Part shown: piece after piece, positions 22,800-31,953 of the stretch | Layout: each line of letters starts with the position of its first letter | Position numbering within the stretch: position 1 is the stretch's first letter | NCBI GenBank assembly: GCA_941918925.1 | Contig: OW799233.1 | Location: 43,824,275-43,888,274, forward strand | DNA length: 64,000 bases | Direction of reading: 5' to 3' | From: Phyto melanocephala | Lineage: Eukaryota; Arthropoda; Insecta; Diptera; Rhinophoridae | Program-made: the position numbers and the translations under genes | Notes under the pieces: generated by a model | Database searches by the model: none | Told to the model about the DNA's origin: nothing | What the model saw: only the letters and a program-made list of their open reading frames with translations

Positions 22800-23660
22800 A
22801 GTGGATGTTCCGTTAGGGCAACGTTCTGCACGCTCCACCCATTTCACCGTCGCCATAAATGTCCGAACAATGAAGGGAATGCTTAAATTCAAGTTTATTG
22901 TTTCAATAAACCAATACCCAGTCAGCACCGCTGTTCGTGAAAAGGTGCAGAAATATCCAATATAACCGGTTTCACGTCTTTCACAAGAACTCGTCCCTTC
23001 TCAAAACTCAGCTGACACAAGATCTATAGGTAATCAAGTCTAGACAACAACATGTATTTGTTAAATGGGCTTTGGAGAAGTTAAAAAAAGCTCTAATTTC
23101 AGCGATGAGGTTCATATCTGGAAGATTGGAACGATTCAAATACACATGCGATCGAATAGCGTCACTGTTTGGTGTGCATTATGGGTTGGCGACGTATTCG
23201 GCCCATATTTCTTTGAAAACAACGTTAGTGAAACGATCATCGTCAACGACAAGCGCTGTAGAACGATGATTATTTACAACAACAAGTGGTTTCAACAATA
23301 CGGCCCTATGTGCCACGCATATTACGTATTATACATTTTGCACGAGAAATTTTAGGGCATGGTCAAAACGGTGTCATACAGACTCCACTTAAATGTTTTC
23401 GTGCAGTGAACTACCACGTTATCCAATCAGGGCATGGTCATCTCACAGAGAAGTTTTATAAGTTGGCTACTAAGATCGTCCGAATGTATCCCGTTAAACT
23501 TTTATCTTGTGGTGGTTTATTTTAAGACGCCAACCAATATAAATAAGTTGAAATTACAGCGGTCGCTAAAGACAACATAACCCACACCGTTGTTCAAATT
23601 CTGCCTGATTTATGCAACAGAGCCATTAAAAATTAAACATTTCAGATGCGCGCCACGGGG
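22800..23660 (+). pseudogene. Strongly decayed mariner transposase
   Basis: In shifting + frames the order of a mariner transposase can be followed: an N-terminal part (about 22805-22960, ending VREKVQKYPI), FGEVKKSSNFSDEVHIW (23069-23120), SVTVWCALWVGDVFGPYFFE (23158-23217), VNDKRCRTMI and NNKWFQQYGPMCHA (23277-23320). The second catalytic Asp position of QQDG is Tyr here. C-terminal 'VAKDN..HTV' sequence is near 23560-23600. No TIRs or TA duplications found. Older than the neighbouring copy at 21579. Confidence 0.7.
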
Positions 23661-23740
23661 GCATTTGAACAATATTATGATCCATACATAACGGAATCAA
23701 CAGGCCTTTCAAACGAATAAAAATGTTTGATGATATTTGT

Positions 23741-24447
23741 TATACCCTTCACACAGTGAAAAAGGGTATAGTTATAGGTTTGTCATTCCGTGTGAAATTT
23801 CTACAATTTTCATTTCCGACCCCATAAAGTATATATTTTCTGAAAGCCTATGAATAGGGGAGTCGATTAAGCTCTGTCAGTCTGTCCGTGTGTATGTTGA
23901 AATCAACTTTTTGAAGACCCCCGACATAGCTTGTACCCGAGTGAGGAATTAAAATATCAGAAATATTCGGGAGTAGATCGGTATTGAAAATATCGTTTCA
24001 TAAACAACTGAGATATGAGCAAAAACCCACGACCACCTCGATTTTTTTTTACAAAAACAACATTACAACAACAACATACATACATACAAACGTGTATACT
24101 GGTTAGAGAAAACGTGTCATCGACCCAGCTGAGCCAAAAAAAAATTTATATATTTTTTATATATTTTTTTTATTTTTTATTTAATATATTATTTATATTT
24201 TTATTATTTTTGTTTTAATATTTTTTTTTATAATTTTTTTTTAATTTTTTTTTATTTTTTTTTTTTAACATACATACGTAAATTTATAATTTTATAATGG
24301 GATGTTTTTATATATGTATGTTTTTTATATGTATGTACGGATTTCATATGGGATGAATGGTGATACAAACTACTGTTATTGCATGACTACACGTTATGAA
24401 GGGTATATAAGATTCGGCACGGCCGAATATAGCGCTTTTACTTGTTT
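23741..24447 (+). mobile_element. Complete Helentron-like repeat, slightly shortened
   Basis: Hairpin TATACCCTT/AAGGGTATA at the start; core at 23815-23840; GTCY tract reduced to one or two units (23877-23890); 'cgacccagctgagcc' where the longer GCATCGAATCC stands elsewhere; AT-rich centre about 130 bp; terminal hairpin and 'agcgcttttacttgtt'. Confidence 0.87.
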
Positions 24448-25655
24448 TTATTTAAATTAAGAGTTAGACAGCGTTTAATGAAAGACCCGTTAAAAAAACA
24501 TAAATTCCGTTGTAACACAACTGTTGTAGTCTTGAATTAGGATTTTTACTGCTTAAAACAGATTTAAACTATAACCATTGGATTAGATGGGCATGTCTGA
24601 AAGCTGCCTTAGCACTTACAGATCAATTCCAAAAAATAAAAATTTTTTCAATTTTAACGCAAGATTTTTTTTTAGTCAAAACGATCTCCACGGCGCGGCG
24701 TCTTGCAGGCAAATACGTAATTGTTGTTGCCTCATACTGTTGGAAATACTTTTTGTTTTCAAATTATTTTTATGGTCAATGGACTTTGGAGCACAACATT
24801 AGTCACATTGGAGGCAATAACATTGTTGTATCCCACTTTAAGATCAAAATGAAAATGCCATACATATAACGAGAATTTTGAAAAGACCCCTACTTTCGGC
24901 AGAAACATTTTTTTTTTCAAATTTCTCTGCAGAAATTCTTTATGTTTAAAAGTGTACGACGTCTAACTCGTTTTTTGCTTGCCCAGGTTTAAAACCTTAA
25001 ATTCAGGATTATGATTTTCGACTCCCGTCTCATCATAAAAGATTTCACTGTGTTTAGTTTTTTTTTTAAACATGTTTTGCAGTCAGTTAGATTTACAGAA
25101 AATAAGTATTAAAAAAAAAATTTAAACCATTCAATTCTAAAATTTATGTTCGTTTGTTGATCGTTATGCATAAAAATACAGATTAATTTTATTTATTTCC
25201 TCTTCTTCTTTTCTTCTTTTGCATAGAAATTCTTCATTGAAACCTATTTGAATTTAAATATGCGATTTCATGTCTAAAACAGATAAAGAAACACCTCAAA
25301 GAACATCTAAGAAATAAATATGTTTTGCAACAATTTATTTTTTTACAATAATTAAACTACAGTTTTCAATTATTATTTCAAACACTTTATTTATAAAAAA
25401 AAATATTTCATTGAAGTTTTCATTTGTGCATAATATTCGGCGTACAATTGAGACGAACGGCGAATTTCCTCCAACACGATTAATTCGTCGGTAAGAATTC
25501 GCTGTGCAAATTCGTCGTGTGAAGCACAATAACGACGAAAAAGTAACACCTTTTATAGTTGATAAAATTTCTTTACTGTTTGTGCAAAGAAAGAACAAAA
25601 ATAATCGAAGAATTTAAATTTTTGTGAAACTCAACTGAACTAAACAAAATAATAA
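24448..25655. other. Unassigned AT-rich stretch
   Basis: No gene recognised. 24640-24740 is slightly less AT-rich but without a convincing frame. This is the original left flank of the LTR retrotransposon. Confidence 0.45.
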
Positions 25656-25924
25656 ATATTGTTACAGATTTATTTTTAAGTAGCTTAATTTACATTTTAA
25701 TTTATTTTATTTGTAGCAGTTAAAGTTACTGTAGTTGTATTTGTATTAGTTTGTTTTGCTGGTTTTTCGAAAATGTTGTTTGTTATTTTGTGTAGCATAC
25801 TTTTAGGCACTTCTATTATTCGTGCATATTACTTAACGTCTTAATTTAAATTTAACGGTTTTCGAATGTACTAGAATGTACATACGAGAACTTTGTCGAA
25901 TGTTACCGAACACCACTATGTTAC

Positions 25925-25960
25925 TATAAATAGCCGAACAACACAGCTAACGTAATCAGT
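25925..25960 (+). promoter_or_regulatory. LTR core promoter: TATA box and initiator
   Basis: TATAAATAG at 25925-25933 and TCAGT at 25956-25960, a match to the insect initiator, with the initiator A (25958) 33 bp after the start of the TATA box. This spacing is what RNA polymerase II promoters use, so transcription probably starts near 25958. The same arrangement exists in the 3' LTR (31685-31720), which could drive transcription into the right flank. Confidence 0.65.
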
Positions 25961-26069
25961 ATTACAATAGAGCTTGTAAAGTGCGTATCAAAGTGAGTTT
26001 GATAATAAAAGTGTATAACCATAAGTGTAATAAGTAAAGTGATATAAGAACAATATTTGAGTGTATTTA

Positions 26070-26079
26070 AATAAATAAA
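26070..26079 (+). terminator. Polyadenylation signal in LTR
   Basis: Two overlapping AATAAA hexamers (26070-26075 and 26074-26079). The functional copy would be the equivalent in the 3' LTR at 31830-31839. They lie about 112-121 bp downstream of the proposed start site, giving an R region of at least this length. Confidence 0.5.
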
Positions 26080-26191
26080 GTGCTCTTAATTTTATAACGA
26101 ATTTAAAGTGTTTTTAATTGCAATAAAAGAACTCAAGAGGTTTATTTAAAGGAAATATTCCAACATTTATAAAAGGTATAAACGTAACAAC

Positions 26192-26205
26192 TGGTGTCAG
26201 AAGTG
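26192..26205 (+). other. Primer-binding site, tRNA-Leu
   Basis: TGGTGTCAGAAGTG begins 2 nt after the 5' LTR. It is complementary to the 3' end of insect tRNA-Leu (…CACTTCTGACA plus CCA). Minus-strand DNA synthesis of the element would start here. Confidence 0.85.
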
Positions 26206-26227
26206 AAATTGCATTATAATAAAAGAC

Positions 26228-27818
26228 ATGAAATTTGAGGAGCTTAAAGTTGAACAGCTCAAGAAAGAATTGAGTAAGCTGGCATTGCCGACAACAGGTA
26301 ATAAAGTAGAATTGCAGAAGAGGCTTCTAGATGAATTTAAGCGGCGTCATATTGACATTGATGGTTACGAGTTTGAAGAAAAAGAAGAAATGGAAGTTTC
26401 CACTCGAGCAACCACAAACAACATGGATTTAAGTACAATGCTTGCAGCAATGATGGAAAAAATGGAACTTAACAGTGAAAAATTATTAGCTCAAGTTAAA
26501 GTTGAAGTTCAAGAAACTTCTAGAGCTAATAATGAAAAATTATTAGCTGAAGTTAAAGTTGAAGTTCAAGAAACTTCTAGAGCTAATAATGAAAAATTAT
26601 TAGCTGAAGTTAAAGAAGAAAGTAAAATAATGGAGTTGAAATTTCAAGAAACTTCTAGAGCTAATAATGAAAAATTATAAGCTGAAGTTAAAGTTGAAGT
26701 TCAAGAAACTTCTAGAGCTAATAATGAAAAATTATTAGCTGAAGTTAAAGAAGAAAGTAAAATAATGGAGTTGAAATTTCAAGAAACTTCTAGAGCTAAT
26801 AATGAAAAATTATTAGCTGAAGTTAGAGAAGTTCAAGAAACAGCTAAAGCTACGAGCGAGAAAGTTCAAGAAATTTCTGAGGCTGTAAATAACAGAGTAG
26901 AGTGCATTGAAAAGCATGTCACTAAAATAGATAAAAAACTGGCTGATCTTGAAAATGACATCGGAGCACAGGCTAGAGATGTTGACGAAAAATTTAGAAA
27001 CAAAAATTAATGATATTCAATGTCACGAGGGACCAGTGCGGATAGTTCCGGAAATATCGAGTAGAATAAAAGCCCCTACTTTTGATGGTAGTGCACCATT
27101 TAATGTTTTTAAATTTCAGTTTGAGACAGTTGCCAATAGAAATATGTGGAACAATGAAGAAAAGGCTTTAGAGCTGATTTTGGCATTAAAAGGCAACGCA
27201 GCACAAGTTCTAGAAAGTATACCCATTGGCTGCAGAGAAAACTACGATGACATAATGGTGGCGCTACAACGCAAGTATGGCGGTGAGCACAAACGAGATA
27301 TATACCGAATGGAACTACGAGGCAGAATACAAAAAGCTAACGAGTCATTACAAGATTTTGCAACGGAGATCGAGCGTTTGGTGCAGCTGACATATCCAGG
27401 TGAAAATCACCCATTTTTGGATCAGTTTAAAATTGAAACGTTTGTAAATGGAATACGTGATCCTAAAATAAAGCACGCGGTGTTTGGAACGCATAAATCG
27501 ACGTTTGCAGAAACAGTTTCATATGCACTAACACAGGAAACTGCAAAATTGCTTTCTAAGCCTCAGATATACAAGGTGCGAAATCTTGAAATTACTGCTG
27601 AAAAAGACGGAGATATAGTCACCGAAATTAAAAATGCAGTTATACAGGCGTTAGAGGAAAAGCAAGGCAAAGCCAGAGCCAAATGCTATAATTGTGGTAA
27701 AAGTGGACATTTTCAACGAAATTGCAAAGCACCAAGGAAGCGGGCTAGATCTGTTTCGCCACCTGGAAACAGCAAACGCGCAAACACGAAATCATCAAAT
27801 GAGTCACCGTTAAACTAA
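26228..27818 (+). pseudogene. gag of LTR element, interrupted by a stop and a frameshift
   Basis: ATG at 26228. N-terminus (residues 1-40) reads KFEELKVEQLKKELSKLALP and GNKVELQKRLLDEFKRR, a SAP-like helix-extended-helix pattern. Next comes a long coiled coil with repeats of QETSRANNEKLLAEVK, then a capsid-like region in another frame (from about 27020; IKAPTFDGSAPFNVFKFQFE) and one CCHC zinc knuckle, CYNCGKSGHFQRNC (27687-27728). Breaks: a TAA at 26678-26680 where sister repeats have TTA, and a frame change near 26985-27000. The first frame ends at 27010 and the capsid frame is open at 26949-27818. The frame change could be a mutation or a second recoding site. As sequenced it cannot make a full Gag by normal decoding. 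Confidence 0.85.
26546..26815 (+). repeat. 135-bp tandem duplication in gag coiled coil
   Basis: A 45-codon block (26546-26680) is repeated almost perfectly at 26681-26815. Each block contains a 19-residue and a 26-residue version of the AEVK...QETSRANNEKLL repeat. Earlier 57-bp units precede it from about 26489. The premature TAA lies at the end of the first block. Confidence 0.85.
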
Positions 27819-27868
27819 AACGAGCTAGCACTACGGGGCATGAGCTAGCTCCCATAACCGAGGGCCCC
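27803..27868 (+). promoter_or_regulatory. Predicted -1 ribosomal frameshift signal at the gag-pol junction
   Basis: In the gag frame the codons are CCG TTA AAC TAA. G TTA AAC (27809-27815) is a slippery heptamer of X XXY YYZ-like type (the variant known from equine arteritis virus) placed directly before the gag stop (27816-27818). The pol frame, -1 relative to gag, is open from 27803. After a 6-nt spacer, GAGCTAGC (27822-27829) pairs with GCTAGCTC (27844-27851). The loop's GGGGC (27835-27839) can pair with GCCCC (27864-27868), an H-type pseudoknot. The structure is predicted by eye, not tested. Confidence 0.75.
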
Positions 27869-30800
27869 ACAATCTCCATATCAGTTATGCAGCAGAAAAA
27901 TAGCAACCTTACTGCTTGTGGGTATATCAATGGTCGAAGGCATATTTTTACCATAGACACAGGAGCATCGCAGTCTATTATCAGGCCCGATTTAGTAAAG
28001 AAAACAATCGAACCGTTATGTGGCGTAAGTCTGCGAACAGCTACTGGGGAGCCTGCTACTGTCTATGGTAGAATAATCGTAAAAGTAACTATTGCCAACA
28101 TAACTGTCAATCATGTATTCATCGTTGCCGACATTGTGGACGAAGTAATCATCGGTGCAGATTTTATGATTAGTCATGGCATTAGTCTGTACATGGGGCA
28201 GAAGGTAATGATTTGGAGGAATGTCGAAATACCCCTAGATGTTGGTTATGAAAATAAGGTGCATGTAAGGAAACTAGTTGCTACAGAATATGAGAAAATA
28301 CCACCACAGTCAGAAAGTGTAGTATGGGCGCGTATAGAGGGAGATTGTGTGGACAACCGGTTGTGGGTGGTAGAACCAACAGATATAAAAAGTGACCTAA
28401 TAACAGCAAAAGCCCTCGTAAAAACCAGAAATGACGGAAGAGTCCCTGTAAGAGTGCTTAACCTTTCCGCCTGTGAAAAAGTCGTCAAGCCAAAATCCGA
28501 ATTAGGTAAATGTGCTAAAGCTGAGGCAATAATTAATTGCGAAATGAAATCGGGTCCTGTCAGTATGTCGAACAAAGAGCAGGAGATGCTAGCAGAATAC
28601 GTAGATAAGTGGGTTAAAGGATTATCGCCGTCCGATAGGAATAAAGCAAAACAGCTACTCAGAAAACATGCATCCATCTTCGCTCTGAAAGGTCAACATC
28701 AAGGTAGAACATCACTTGTGAAACATCAGATAAATACCGGCGATGCAAGGCCTATAAAACAAGCTCCTAGAAGTATTCCTCTAGCGAAACGTAATGAAGT
28801 TAAAGAGCTTGTCAACGAAATGGAGCAGAATGGAGTAATAGAACCTTCTTCAAGTCCTTGGAGCTCACCGGTAGTTTTGGTTAAAAAGAAAGATGGCAGC
28901 ACAAGATTTTGCGTCGATTATAGAAAACTGAATGACGTCACTAAGAAGGACAGTTATCCACTACCAAGAATAGATGACACTCTGGACACGCTAGCTGGAA
29001 CAAAATGGTTCTCTACTTTAGACCTGCAAAGTGGTTATTGGCAAGTAGAAATATCTGATAAAGATAAGGAGAAAACAGCTTTTAGTGCAAGTGACGGGCT
29101 GTGGCAATTTAACGTGATGCCATTTGGACTATGCAACGCTCCAGCCACATTCGAGCGATTAATGGAACGCGTATTGAGGGGACTTCATTGGAAGACATGT
29201 CTGGTGTATCTTGATGACATAATTGTCATGGGTAAAAGTTTTGACGATCACCTGAAAAATCTAGAAGAAGTTCTTAAACGAATATCAGTGGCTGGACTTA
29301 AATTAAGCGCAAAGAAATGTGCATTATTCCAAAAAGAAGTTAAATACTTGGGGCATCGAGTCGCAGAGGATGGTATATCAACTGACGAAGATAAAATCCA
29401 AGCTGTGAAGGACTGGCCTCGCCCGAAAAATCTTCATGAGTTACGTAGTTTTCTAGGCCTCTGTACCTACTACAGGCGATTTGTGCCGAATTTTGCCAGT
29501 GTCGCTGCCAGTCTACATGAGCTCACCAAGAAGTCACGACCATTCCTGTGGGCTGAAGCCCAAGAACAAGCATTCCAGAAGCTCAAGGAGTTGTTATGCG
29601 TAGCACCAGTTTTGGCATATCCCATCGCTGGGGAGAAATTTGTATTAGATAGCGATGCGAGTGGCTACGGGATAGGTGGTGTTCTTTCGCAGGTTGTTAA
29701 CGGAACAGAAAAGGTGATAGGCTACTACAGTCGAACACTCTCGAAGCCTGAAAGAAATTATTGTGTAACACGTCGAGAGCTTCTGGCAGTTGTAGAGTGT
29801 GTAAAGCATTACCACAAATACCTGTATGGACAACACTTTGAACTAAGAACCGATCACTCTGCACTCAGATGGTTACTACAATTTAAACAACCGGAAGGAC
29901 AGCTAGCCCGTTGGATTGAACGTCTCCAGAGCTACGATTTCAGCATTGAGCACAGAAAGGGCACTAAACATGGAAATGCAGATGCACTCTCCCGAAGACC
30001 GTGCAGATTGGAGTGCAAACATTGTGCAAAAGCTGAAGGAAAAGAATGTGTCTTTGACGTTCGACTAACACATATAGAGACAAGTGACGACTGGTCAGCG
30101 GCGCAAAGAGACGATCCCATACTGGCAAAAATTATGTCAGCAAAGGAGGAAGACAAAAGGCCAACCCGTAACCAAATATCAGCGGAAAGTCCACTGATGA
30201 AATCATACTGGGCGCTATGGAATAGTCTGCAAGTTATTAACGGGTGCCTTTATCGCAAATGGGAAAGTACTGATGGTAAATCGACAACAAATCTGATTGT
30301 GGTGCCATCCTCTAAAGTCATAGAGGTATTGAAGGAGTTTCATAATGGTTCAAGTGGTGGTCATCTTGGTGTAACAAAAACCATAGAAAAGATAAAGCAA
30401 CGTTTCTATTGGGTTGGATGCCAACAATCTGTAGCTGATTGGATAGCAAATTGCGCACAATGTATCGCAGCCAAGGGCCCAGTAAGACGGAGTCGAGGAG
30501 CGCTGCAGCAGTACAATTCAGGTGCTCCGTTTGAGCGAATAGCAATGGATATAGCAGGCCCTTTTCCTGTTAGTGAGGCTGGAAACCGTTACGTTCTAGT
30601 TGTAATCGACTATTTTAGCAAATGGCCAGAGGTATACGCAATACCAAACCAAGAAGCTAAAACTGTCGTAAACGCATTTGTGAACAACTGGGTGTGCCGC
30701 TATGGAGTTCCGCTTGAGCTACATTCTGATCAGGGAAGAAATTTTGAATCTGCGATATTCCAGGAGATGTGCGAACTATACGGTATACGAAAAACGAGGA

Positions 30801-31408
30801 CTACGCCACTGCATCCACAATCTGACGGCATGGTCGAGAGATTTAACCGCACGTTGGAGGAACACTTGAGAAAAGTGGTCAGTGCACACCAAAGGGACTG
30901 GGATGAGCACATACCAAAATTTCTGTTGGCATACAGGTCAGCCGTTCATGACTCTACCTCCCGAACACCTGCAAAAATTATGTTCGGAACCGAGCTGAAA
31001 CTGCCAGGTGATCTAGAATTCGGTGTTAATCCCTCGACAATAAATGAGCACGAAGAAGATAATTCAAGGGGACAAAAAGATCTAGACGAAATTCATGAAT
31101 TCGTTCGTGGCCGAATAAAAATGACCAGCGACAAGATGAAGGCCAGATATGACAGAGCAGCGAATTGTGAAGGCTTTAATGAGGGTCAGCTAGTTCTACT
31201 ATATAACCCACAACGAAAAAAAGGACTGTCTCCTAAACTCCAAACTCATTGGGATGGGCCGTATAAGGTGATAAAAAGAATAAATGATGTCGTGTATAGA
31301 ATACAGAAGTACAATAGCCCAAGATCAAAGATGAAAGTGGTTCATCTCGAGCGCCTCGCTAAGTACGGAAAAAGTGAATTTGTGCCTATTCGGGACGAAC
31401 AGGCTTAA
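27803..31408 (+). CDS. pol: Pol polyprotein (protease, reverse transcriptase, RNase H, integrase)
   Basis: Copies and integrates the element. Intact open frame; it begins at 27803 if entered by -1 frameshifting, and the first ATG is at 27887 (numbering below from it, 1173 residues). Aspartic protease FTIDTGASQSII with Asp24; reverse transcriptase with FSTLDLQSGYW and YLDDIIVMG (Tyr441-Asp444); RNase H with VLDSDASGYGIGG (Asp588) and RTDHSALRWL; integrase HHCC finger (EFHNGSSGGHLG...CAQC), then Asp888, Asp948, Glu984 with 35 residues between the last two, the D-D-35-E spacing; GPY/F-like WDGPYKVI near the end. No chromodomain. Stops 11 bp before the 3' LTR. All catalytic residues are present, so this gene looks functional although gag is damaged. 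Confidence 0.96.
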   Translation, partial: VTVKLKRASTTGHELAPITEGPTISISVMQQKNSNLTACGYINGRRHIFTIDTGASQSIIRPDLVKKTIEPLCGVSLRTATGEPATVYGRIIVKVTIANITVNHVFIVADIVDEVIIGADFMISHGISLYMGQKVMIWRNVEIPLDVGYENKVHVRKLVATEYEKIPPQSESVVWARIEGDCVDNRLWVVEPTDIKSDLITAKALVKTRNDGRVPVRVLNLSACEKVVKPKSELGKCAKAEAIINCEMKSGPVSMSNKEQEMLAEYVDKWVKGLSPSDRNKAKQLLRKHASIFALKGQHQGRTSLVKHQINTGDARPIKQAPRSIPLAKRNEVKELVNEMEQNGVIEPSSSPWSSPVVLVKKKDGSTRFCVDYRKLNDVTKKDSYPLPRIDDTLDTLAGTKWFSTLDLQSGYWQVEISDKDKEKTAFSASDGLWQFNVMPFGLCNAPATFERLMERVLRGLHWKTCLVYLDDIIVMGKSFDDHLKNLEEVLKRISVAGLKLSAKKCALFQKEVKYLGHRVAEDGISTDEDKIQAVKDWPRPKNLHELRSFLGLCTYYRRFVPNFASVAASLHELTKKSRPFLWAEAQEQAFQKLKELLCVAPVLAYPIAGEKFVLDSDASGYGIGGVLSQVVNGTEKVIGYYSRTLSKPERNYCVTRRELLAVVECVKHYHKYLYGQHFELRTDHSALRWLLQFKQPEGQLARWIERLQSYDFSIEHRKGTKHGNADALSRRPCRLECKHCAKAEGKECVFDVRLTHIETSDDWSAAQRDDPILAKIMSAKEEDKRPTRNQISAESPLMKSYWALWNSLQVINGCLYRKWESTDGKSTTNLIVVPSSKVIEVLKEFHNGSSGGHLGVTKTIEKIKQRFYWVGCQQSVADWIANCAQCIAAKGPVRRSRGALQQYNSGAPFERIAMDIAGPFPVSEAGNRYVLVVIDYFSKWPEVYAIPNQEAKTVVNAFVNNWVCRYGVPLELHSDQGRNFESAIFQEMCELYGIRKTRTTPLHPQSDGMVERFNRTLEEHLRKVVSAHQRDWDEHIPKFLLAYRSAVHDSTSRTPAKIMFGTELKLPGDLEFGVNPSTINEHEEDNSRGQKDLDEIHEFVRGRIKMTSDKMKARYDRAANCEGFNEGQLVLLYNPQRKKGLSPKLQTHWDGPYKVIKRINDVVYRIQKYNSPRSKMKVVHLERLAKYGKSEFVPIRDEQA

Positions 31409-31419
31409 GCGGGCGGTAG
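31409..31419 (+). other. Polypurine-tract region
   Basis: GCGGGCGGTAG immediately before the 3' LTR: purine-rich but with two C and one T. This is where plus-strand priming would be expected. Confidence 0.55.
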
Positions 31420-31949
31420 TGTTACACATTTATTTTTAAGTAGCTTAATTTACATTTTAATTTATTTTATTTGTAGCAGTTAAAGTTACTGTAGTTGTAT
31501 TTGTATTAGTTTGTTTTGCTGGTTTTTCGAAAATGTTGTTTGTTATTTTGTGTAGCATACTTTTAGGCACTTCTATTATTCGTGCATATTACTTAACGTC
31601 TTAATTTAAATTTAACGGTTTTCGAATGTACTAGAATGTACATACGAGAACTTTGTCGAATGTTACCGAACACCACTATGTTACTATAAATAGCCGAACA
31701 ACACAGCTAACGTAATCAGTATTACAATAGAGCTTGTAAAGTGCGTATCAAAGTGAGTTTGATAATAAAAGTGTATAACCATAAGTGTAATAAGTAAAGT
31801 GATATAAGAACAATATTTGAGTGTATTTAAATAAATAAAGTGCTCTTAATTTTATAACGAATTTAAAGGGTTTTTAATTGCAATAAAAGAACTCAAGAGG
31901 TTTATTTAAAGGAAATATTCCAACATTTATAAAAGGTATAAACGTAACA
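31420..31949 (+). repeat. 3' LTR (530 bp)
   Basis: Counterpart of the 5' LTR with two differences (31427 C, 31869 G). Provides the polyadenylation signal at 31830-31839. Followed by the ATAT duplication. Confidence 0.96.
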
Positions 31950-31953
31950 ATAT

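Larger units (their letters stand above)
25660..26189 (+). repeat. 5' LTR (530 bp)
   Basis: Identical to 31420-31949 except at 25667 (G versus C) and 26109 (T versus G), i.e. 528/530. Starts TGTTAC and ends GTAACA, a short inverted repeat with TG...CA ends. Contains the core promoter at 25925-25960 and AATAAA signals at 26070-26079. Confidence 0.96.
25656..31953 (+). mobile_element. Ty3/gypsy-type LTR retrotransposon with 4-bp TSD
   Basis: Element 25660-31949 (6290 bp) flanked by ATAT (25656-25659 and 31950-31953). Layout: 530-bp LTR starting TGTTAC and ending GTAACA, tRNA-Leu primer site, gag, a gag/pol overlap with a frameshift signal, pol ordered protease-reverse transcriptase-RNase H-integrase (the gypsy order), a short purine-rich tract and the second LTR. 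No env gene: only 11 bp separate the pol stop from the 3' LTR. The LTRs differ at two positions, indicating recent insertion. The tRNA-Leu primer suggests relation to lineages such as mdg3/micropia, but a tree would be needed. Confidence 0.95.

Noticed and set aside
31420..31949. env gene between pol and the 3' LTR
   Set aside because: Only 11 bp separate the pol stop codon from the LTR, so there is no room for env.
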